The notes below the pieces were generated by a model, which did no database searches, was not told the DNA's origin, and saw nothing but the letters and a program-made list of their open reading frames with translations. Shown here piece by piece: positions 30,714 through 35,447 of a DNA stretch of 35,447 bases. Each line of letters opens with the position of its first letter. Position 1 is the first letter of the stretch. Source of the DNA: JAENVU01 sp031430375 (lineage in GTDB: Bacteria; Actinomycetota; Acidimicrobiia; IMCC26256; JAENVU01); contig JANPBJ010000229.1 in the NCBI GenBank assembly GCA_031430375.1, forward strand, positions 1 to 35,447, written 5' to 3'. The position numbers and the translations under genes were made by a program.

Positions 30714-31817
30714 TCAGGGCGCGGGCGGCGCGGCCGGCGTCACGTCGATCGCGTAGCTCACGCTCGGAAGTTCGACCCAGGTCTGGCCTGGAGTCAACAA
30801 GATCGGAGCGCCCGCCCCATCCTTGAACTCGATGCGATGCTGCGCGTCGACCCGGCTCCAGGTGCCTGTGATCATTCGACCGTTCGTAAAGACCTGGACC
30901 ACACCTTGGCCCACCATTTGTGCCTCCGCCCCGATCTGTCCCACGCCGCCCGCATAGACCACGGGGAGCACGATCACGTTGTTGGGCGCGATCTGCGTGC
31001 CGGATTTGGCCATAAACGGACCGTCAGAGGTTGACCGCAACCAAGTGGAGGATCCCGCGTCCCAGGTATAGGTGGGGGCAAACGTCCCGGAGAACCCAAC
31101 CCGCACCGACGCCACCGGCGAGCCAACGGGAGCCGCGTTCGGCGCCGCGAACTCGAAGAGTGGCGGCGGCGGCGTGGGATCGCCACCGAGCGCGAACAGC
31201 TCATCCGGACGTGCGTAAAGGTTATGAGGCGCACGCCGGCTCGAGTCGCGGAACATCGCACTCCCCGCGGCGCTCTCATCGATGCGCTTCACCGGCGCCA
31301 ACGAAATCCCGTCAACGGCGTACTTCGCACCACCGGAGTAAGCGAAAATCCCGCCTTCGGGCCAGACGATGAGTGGATCCGTGAGCCGCACCGACCGCAC
31401 CGGTCCAACCACGTCGGTCGATCGCGACTGGAACATCGCGAGGAACCGAGTTGACTCACCCTCGACGACCTCATCCCACACCACATCGGCAATCTCGAGG
31501 CCAGTTTGGGGACGAGCGTCGTCGTTGTCATTGTCGATCTTGATCGACACCAACGGTCGCCCTTGCGCGACGCCGTCTGGGTCCGGGAGGCCGGTCAGCG
31601 GCGCGACCGGCGGAGGTGCCGTGGTCGTGGTGGTCGACTTCGCCGGAGCGACCTTGTTCGCCGCCGGCTTCGACGAGTCACTGCACGCAACAAACGCGAC
31701 CACCAAGAGCAACACCACCAGCGGTGTCCGGAGCAGCCCGGGAGCGACGAAGGAGCGGCTCCGGGTGCGCAGGACACTCGTAGCAGCGCGGACGCGATGC
31801 AGAAATGACGGTCTCAC
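30714..31817 (-). CDS. DUF3048 (YerB-like) putative lipoprotein
   Basis: 367 residues. A basic N-terminus is followed by a hydrophobic segment (about 31-44) and a Cys in VVAFVACSD at about 45, a plausible lipobox although the -3 residue is Phe. A Thr/Pro-rich linker (TTTTTAPPPVAP) leads to the two-part DUF3048 domain: LVSIKIDNDNDDARPQTGLEIADVVWDEVVEGESTRFLAMF near 88-128, VGPVRSVRLTDP, and the C-terminal half with GTQIAPNNVIVLPVVY and GRMITGTWSR. Probably outside the cytoplasmic membrane; function unknown. GTG overlaps the htpX stop (GTGA). Confidence 0.82.
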   Translation of the reverse strand: MRPSFLHRVRAATSVLRTRSRSFVAPGLLRTPLVVLLLVVAFVACSDSSKPAANKVAPAKSTTTTTAPPPVAPLTGLPDPDGVAQGRPLVSIKIDNDNDDARPQTGLEIADVVWDEVVEGESTRFLAMFQSRSTDVVGPVRSVRLTDPLIVWPEGGIFAYSGGAKYAVDGISLAPVKRIDESAAGSAMFRDSSRRAPHNLYARPDELFALGGDPTPPPPLFEFAAPNAAPVGSPVASVRVGFSGTFAPTYTWDAGSSTWLRSTSDGPFMAKSGTQIAPNNVIVLPVVYAGGVGQIGAEAQMVGQGVVQVFTNGRMITGTWSRVDAQHRIEFKDGAGAPILLTPGQTWVELPSVSYAIDVTPAAPPAP

Positions 31818-32734
31818 ATGGCCTCCAGTGCCGCGATCCGCTCATCGAGCGGAGGATGAGTATCGAATTTGCGATTGAGCCAGTTGCCCTTGGACTGCCC
31901 GTCCTCGGTCTTCTTGTCGCGATCGAGTGGACTCTCGATCCAGAGCTGCGCGGTGGCTCGCGTCGCGTGATGCACGACGGCTTGGTCACCCTTGAGCTTC
32001 TTCAACGCCGAGATCAGTCCTGGCGGATACCGCGTGAGTTCTACGCCGGACACATCCGCGAGCAGCTCCCGACGACGACTCATGGCGAACTGCATCAGCT
32101 GCGCCGCGAACGGCGCGAGGATCAACAGTGCAAACGACAAGATCACGAGGATGAGTCCGATGCCGCCGCTGTCGTTGTTGTCCCTGCGGTCGGACCGGCC
32201 GCCGAACCACATGAATCGCATCCCGAGGTCGGCCATGAGCGCAACCGCGCCGACCGCAGTGACCGCGACTGTTGTGACCAGGATGTCGTAGTTGCGGATA
32301 TGGCTCAGCTCATGCGCGAGGACGCCTTCGAGCTCAACCCGATTCATGATCTCGAGCAAGCCCGTGGTCACCGCGAGTGCGGCGTGCTGCGGGTTGCGAC
32401 CAGTGGCGAAGGCATTCGGCGCCGGATCGTCGACCACATACAACCGTGGCTTCGGCAGCCCCGCCGCGATACAGAGCCCCTCCACGAGGTTGTGATACCT
32501 GGCGTACTCCGGACCGTCGGCCGGACGGGCTCGGCTCGCAGCCAGCGCGATCTTGTCGGAGGTGAAGTACGACCCCCACGCCATCGCGATAGCGATGACG
32601 ATGGCGATCGGGACGATCGCGACCCCCGCCTTCAGCAAGAATCCGAGCGCGACCGCGACTCCGCCGATCAGCACCACAAAGGCTGCCAACATCACAAAGG
32701 TTCGCCGCTTGTTGCGCGCGATCTGGTCGTACAT
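31814..32734 (-). CDS. htpX: Membrane zinc metalloprotease HtpX
   Basis: M48 protease for quality control of membrane proteins. 306 residues from ATG 32734; GTG 32740 would add two. Two N-terminal membrane helices (about 12-33 and 37-55), DDPAPNAFATGRNPQHAALAVTTGLL (about 102-127), zinc site HELSH at about 141-145 with the catalytic Glu, two more helices around 155-215, and the third zinc ligand Glu in RRELLADVSGVELTRYP. The C-terminus has HPPLDERIAAL, typical of the family. Upstream lemA is a common partner in bacteria. Confidence 0.93.
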   Translation of the reverse strand: MYDQIARNKRRTFVMLAAFVVLIGGVAVALGFLLKAGVAIVPIAIVIAIAMAWGSYFTSDKIALAASRARPADGPEYARYHNLVEGLCIAAGLPKPRLYVVDDPAPNAFATGRNPQHAALAVTTGLLEIMNRVELEGVLAHELSHIRNYDILVTTVAVTAVGAVALMADLGMRFMWFGGRSDRRDNNDSGGIGLILVILSFALLILAPFAAQLMQFAMSRRRELLADVSGVELTRYPPGLISALKKLKGDQAVVHHATRATAQLWIESPLDRDKKTEDGQSKGNWLNRKFDTHPPLDERIAALEAM

Positions 32735-32778
32735 TCCCACGGAATCGCTGCTCTCTCGAACGAGTGTCCGAACTGGTC

Positions 32779-32834
32779 AGAACTTGATGGTGACGTCGAG
32801 AACTTGACCGAGACGTCTAGAACTTGACCGAAAC
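32779..32834 (-). repeat. Three 20-bp direct repeats over the lemA stop codon
   Basis: AACTTGA (plus strand) recurs at 32781, 32801 and 32821, exactly 20 bp apart, in units of the form AACTTGANNGNGACGTCNAG. On the minus strand the three copies read, each in its own local frame, V-S-V-K-F-stop, V-S-V-K-F and V-T-I-K-F-stop. So the end of lemA appears to have been triplicated, and the first copy now provides the stop. Confidence 0.8.
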
Positions 32835-33371
32835 GGGGCCCTGCTCATCCGGGTTGCCTTCGAAGTATTCCCGTTCGGTGAAGTGGAACATGCCCGCGAG
32901 GACCACCGCAGGGAACGCCTGGATCTTGTTGTTGTAGCCGAGCACCGAGTCGTTATAGAACTGCCGTGAGTACGCGATCTTGTCTTCGGTCGACGTCAGT
33001 TCCTCTTGCAGGCTGAGAAAGTTCTGGTTGGCCTTGAGGTCCGGATAGGCCTCGGCCACTGCGAACATGCTCTTCAATGCACCACTCAGCACATTCTCAG
33101 CTTGGGCCTGGGCTTGCGGCGCACCGCTGGTCGCGTTGATGGCATTCGCCCGCGCCGCAGTGACCGCCTCGAACACGCCCTTCTCGTGGGCCGCGTAGCC
33201 CTTGACGGTCTCGATCAGGTTCGGGATCAAATCGTGGCGACGCTTGAGTTGCACCGCGATCTGAGAAAACGCATTGTCGATGCGGTTGCGGGCTTTGACC
33301 AGGCCGTTGTACGTGACCATCACGAACAGGACGAGAAGGACCACAACCACGATGGCGATGTAGATGCCCAT
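32817..33371 (-). CDS. lemA: LemA family protein
   Basis: 184 residues. N-terminal membrane helix (2-21, GIYIAIVVVVLLVLFVMVTY), then the LemA helical domain: NGLVKARNRIDNAFSQIAVQLKRRHDLIPNLIETVKGYAAHEKGVFEAV (within 22-70), a central AENVLSGALKSMFAVAEAYPDLKANQNFLSLQEELTSTEDKIAYSRQFYND, and the end FPAVVLAGMFHFTEREYFE. Function poorly known; often next to htpX, as here. ATG has AAGGAGCTTTC upstream. The last residues and stop lie in a 20-bp triple repeat. Confidence 0.93.
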   Translation of the reverse strand: MGIYIAIVVVVLLVLFVMVTYNGLVKARNRIDNAFSQIAVQLKRRHDLIPNLIETVKGYAAHEKGVFEAVTAARANAINATSGAPQAQAQAENVLSGALKSMFAVAEAYPDLKANQNFLSLQEELTSTEDKIAYSRQFYNDSVLGYNNKIQAFPAVVLAGMFHFTEREYFEGNPDEQGPVSVKF

Positions 33372-33455
33372 GAAAGCTCCTTGAGGGGGCGGGTATTACC
33401 TCATCGTAGGTCTCGGGGCCATGCGAATCGCGACCAGCCTCGCGGGGCCTCAGCA

Positions 33456-34538
33456 TCACCGACTCTGCGCGAGGGCCTGTTCGTAGACGTCGATATACCG
33501 CCGCGCGAGACGGTCGAGCGAGAAGTGGACAACATGCGCGGTGCCCGCGGTCACGAGCCGAGCTCGGAGTTCCGCGGTGTCGAGCAGCCGTCGTAGCTCC
33601 AGGCGCAACGCATCCGGATCACCGGGTGGGACCATCAGGGCGTTCACCTTGTGGGTCGCCACATTGCCGTAGCCCGGGATGTCGGAGGCCAGGACGCACG
33701 CGCCGGCGGCCATCGCTTCGAGCAGGACGATCCCGAACGACTCCTGGCCCAGCGCAGGGGCGCAAAACACCGTGGCCCCCTTCAGCCGAGCCAGCTTCTC
33801 TGGCTCTGAGATACGACCCAACCATTCGACGTTCGGCGTATGGCGCGCGGTGAGGGCCGCGGTCTCAGGCCCATCGGACGCGACCCAGAGAGTGGCATCA
33901 CGCTCCAGCCCGACCCATGCGTCGAGCAAGACCTTGAGACCCTTCCGGGGTTCATGGCGACCGACAAACAGCACGCTTGGACGCAGCGCGGCAAACGGAA
34001 TGACCGGGGTAAACGCGTCGATATCCACCCCGTTCGGGAGTACCAGGTACGTGCCGCCCATGGCCGCCTGGGCCATTGCCATCGCGTCGGGACTGACCGC
34101 TACCCGAACCGCGAGCCGACGTGCCGCACTCACCGCGAGCTTGCGCAAAGTTTTGTAGGCCAGGTTCCCCGCTTCTCCCGCAGCATGAAACGTGCCGACC
34201 TTCGGAATCTCGCTGCCGAGTAACGCGGCGCTCGTCGGGCCCGGGACCAACGGTTCGTGGAGGTGGAGCACGTGGGGTTCGAACACCCGCAGCGCTTCGA
34301 GAGTTCGATCTGAAGCGATGCGCTGTTCCTCGGCCATCGGCGACACCGACCCGTTCGTCGCAAAGCCCACGCTTGCGCCCACGGTGGTGATGCCGGGTTC
34401 AGGAGGCGGGCCATCAGTGGGGCCGATCACGCGGGCGTCAACCCCCAGGTTGCGCAACGCCCGCGCGAGTCCGAGCACCTGGCCTTGCACGCCACCGGGT
34501 ACCGACAGTGAATACGGCGAAAGCAGCGAAACCCGCAT
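33456..34538 (-). CDS. pimA: GT4 glycosyltransferase, probable phosphatidylinositol mannosyltransferase (PimA-like)
   Basis: 360 residues, GT-B fold. N-terminal MRVSLLSPYSLSVPGGVQGQ with the Gly-Gly loop at 15-16, HLHEPLVPG (92-100), catalytic-type His118 in GTFHAAGE, LPNGVDIDAF (167-176), FVGRHEPRKGLKVLLDAW with Arg194 and Lys199, and the E-x7-E motif (Glu266/Glu274 in QESFGIVLLEAMAAG). These fit PimA, which adds the first mannose to phosphatidylinositol using GDP-mannose. The ATG shares one base with the preceding acyltransferase stop (TGATG), the same pairing as mycobacterial Rv2611c-Rv2610c. The exact acceptor is inferred. Confidence 0.8.
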   Translation of the reverse strand: MRVSLLSPYSLSVPGGVQGQVLGLARALRNLGVDARVIGPTDGPPPEPGITTVGASVGFATNGSVSPMAEEQRIASDRTLEALRVFEPHVLHLHEPLVPGPTSAALLGSEIPKVGTFHAAGEAGNLAYKTLRKLAVSAARRLAVRVAVSPDAMAMAQAAMGGTYLVLPNGVDIDAFTPVIPFAALRPSVLFVGRHEPRKGLKVLLDAWVGLERDATLWVASDGPETAALTARHTPNVEWLGRISEPEKLARLKGATVFCAPALGQESFGIVLLEAMAAGACVLASDIPGYGNVATHKVNALMVPPGDPDALRLELRRLLDTAELRARLVTAGTAHVVHFSLDRLARRYIDVYEQALAQSR

Positions 34539-35431
34539 CAGCGCGCCACGACGGGATCGTGGTCGCTCGGCCAGTTCGGTTGCATCACGTGCCATTGCTC
34601 GGGCGCTACTCGCACGAACGCTTCGAACCGATGAGCGAGGTCTTGGGTCACACGCGTCACGTCCTCGCGCAGCCGACCCTTCCGTTCGACCTCCAGCGGC
34701 GGGTCGAGCCGGACGAAGTGTTGACCATGCGGCCGGAAGTACACGGCAGCCGGGATGACGACGGCGCCGGATCGCAACGCCAGCGTTGCCGGACCGCCGG
34801 GCAGCGTGGTCTCTTCGTCGAAGAACGAAACCGGGACCCCATCACCTGCCAAGTCGCGGTCGCACAACAAGCACACGATGCGATTGTCTTTGAGCGAGCG
34901 CAAGACGCGTCCGGCGGCCTTGGGACCGAGCGCGATGACCTCCATGCCGATCGCCCGCCGAACTTCGGCGAACCACTCGAAGAGCTCGGGCGGTTCTACT
35001 GGCTCGACGACCACCGTGGGTGCCACACCCCGCCCGGCGAGCCAGGCCGCGGCGAAATCGAAACCACCAAGGTGGGGCAAGGCGAGAATGACACCGTTGC
35101 CCGCGGCGAGTCCCGCTTCGATGTGCTCCCAGCCAATCGACGTGACTCGGTCTTCTACCGATCCGCGCGCATCGCGAGGGAGACGAAAGAGTTCGAGCCA
35201 ATAGCGGCCGTAGGAGGCGAACGTGTCCGAGACGGCGCGCTCCAGTGCGAAGCCATCGAGGGTGCCATCGGTGGCGCGCCGCAGGTTGCGGCGCACAATC
35301 CGCGACCGACTCGGGAGCAGCGGCGCGAGCACCCGTCCCGCGGTGGAAGCCACTGGCTCCGCGATGACGTTCGGGATCGCGTTGGCAACTGCCGCGCCGA
35401 AGCGGTAGGCCACGTAGGACGCTGAGGGCAC
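34538..35431 (-). CDS. HtrB/MsbB-type acyltransferase, probable phosphatidylinositol mannoside acyltransferase
   Basis: 297 residues. LPxAT-type fold: N-terminal hydrophobic helix region (8-36), RIVRRNLRRA (44-53), FASYGRYWLELFRLP (71-85), catalytic HLGGFD (His120, Asp125), VVEPVEPPELFEWF, LLCDRDLAGDGVPVSFFDEETTLPGGPATLALRSGA and a C-terminal PEQWHVMQPNWPSD. Upstream of a PimA-like enzyme this is most likely the PatA equivalent that acylates the mannose of PIM; the lipid substrate is inferred from synteny. Starts at GTG with AAGG upstream; the remaining 16 bases to the window end contain a TAA that may belong to an upstream gene such as pgsA. Confidence 0.82.
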   Translation of the reverse strand: MPSASYVAYRFGAAVANAIPNVIAEPVASTAGRVLAPLLPSRSRIVRRNLRRATDGTLDGFALERAVSDTFASYGRYWLELFRLPRDARGSVEDRVTSIGWEHIEAGLAAGNGVILALPHLGGFDFAAAWLAGRGVAPTVVVEPVEPPELFEWFAEVRRAIGMEVIALGPKAAGRVLRSLKDNRIVCLLCDRDLAGDGVPVSFFDEETTLPGGPATLALRSGAVVIPAAVYFRPHGQHFVRLDPPLEVERKGRLREDVTRVTQDLAHRFEAFVRVAPEQWHVMQPNWPSDHDPVVAR

Positions 35432-35447
35432 CCGGGAACCTTACGGG

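Noticed and set aside
33372..33455. TACGAT upstream of lemA as a -10 box
   Set aside because: No matching -35 at a normal distance, and lemA has a good Shine-Dalgarno sequence; a promoter here is likely but cannot be placed.

Overview
The window is about 65-70% GC and carries a typical actinobacterial housekeeping gene order. Reading on the minus strand this is an inositol-phospholipid acyltransferase, a PimA-like mannosyltransferase, pdxS-pdxT-yebC, ruvC-ruvA-ruvB, yajC-secD-secF, rel, hisS-aspS-rarA, a DUF948 and a DUF6167-like protein, alaS-ruvX-mltG-aroE. Next to aroE lie type IV pilus genes (pilB, pilT, a PATAN/DUF4388 protein). Together with aerobic CO-dehydrogenase-like subunits this suggests a member of the Acidimicrobiia or a neighbouring deep actinobacterial lineage; that assignment is an inference from order and composition, not a search.

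Layout. Positions 1-2081 are on the plus strand: the 3' part of a pilB-type ATPase, then a decayed class III nucleotide cyclase. Everything from 2158 to 35431 is on the minus strand. In transcription order this is: acyltransferase and PimA-like glycosyltransferase; lemA, htpX, DUF3048 lipoprotein; pdxS, pdxT, yebC; a peroxiredoxin whose catalytic residue is encoded by TGA; GNAT acetyltransferase; coxS, coxM, mocA, coxG; ruvCAB; yajC, secD, secF; rel; hisS, aspS; rarA, DUF948, DUF6167-like; alaS, ruvX, mltG, aroE; DUF4388; pilB; pilT. Many neighbours overlap by ATGA or GTGA. No tRNA, rRNA, CRISPR array or insertion sequence was seen, and no gene-free stretch exceeds about 300 bases.

Two observations stand out. 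First, the Bcp-type peroxiredoxin (27695-28162) has an in-frame TGA exactly at its peroxidatic cysteine (TPG-U-T), with a perfect 7-bp hairpin 20 nt downstream, and the protein has no cysteine at all: a probable selenoprotein. Second, at five gene borders (two in tandem before pdxS, one each before the peroxiredoxin, mocA and mltG) there is a related 92-bp element. Each copy holds a 31-codon mini-ORF whose stop overlaps the next gene's start, and a GC hairpin with compensatory changes directly before the ribosome binding site. A shortened 16-codon copy precedes ruvB. I do not recognise this family.

A third pattern is a TAGCNT-like box 6-9 nt before start codons that lack a Shine-Dalgarno sequence (cyclase relic, alaS, rarA, hisS, ruvC, GNAT gene, first pdxS mini-ORF). 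This fits leaderless transcription and would split the long minus-strand run into several transcripts.
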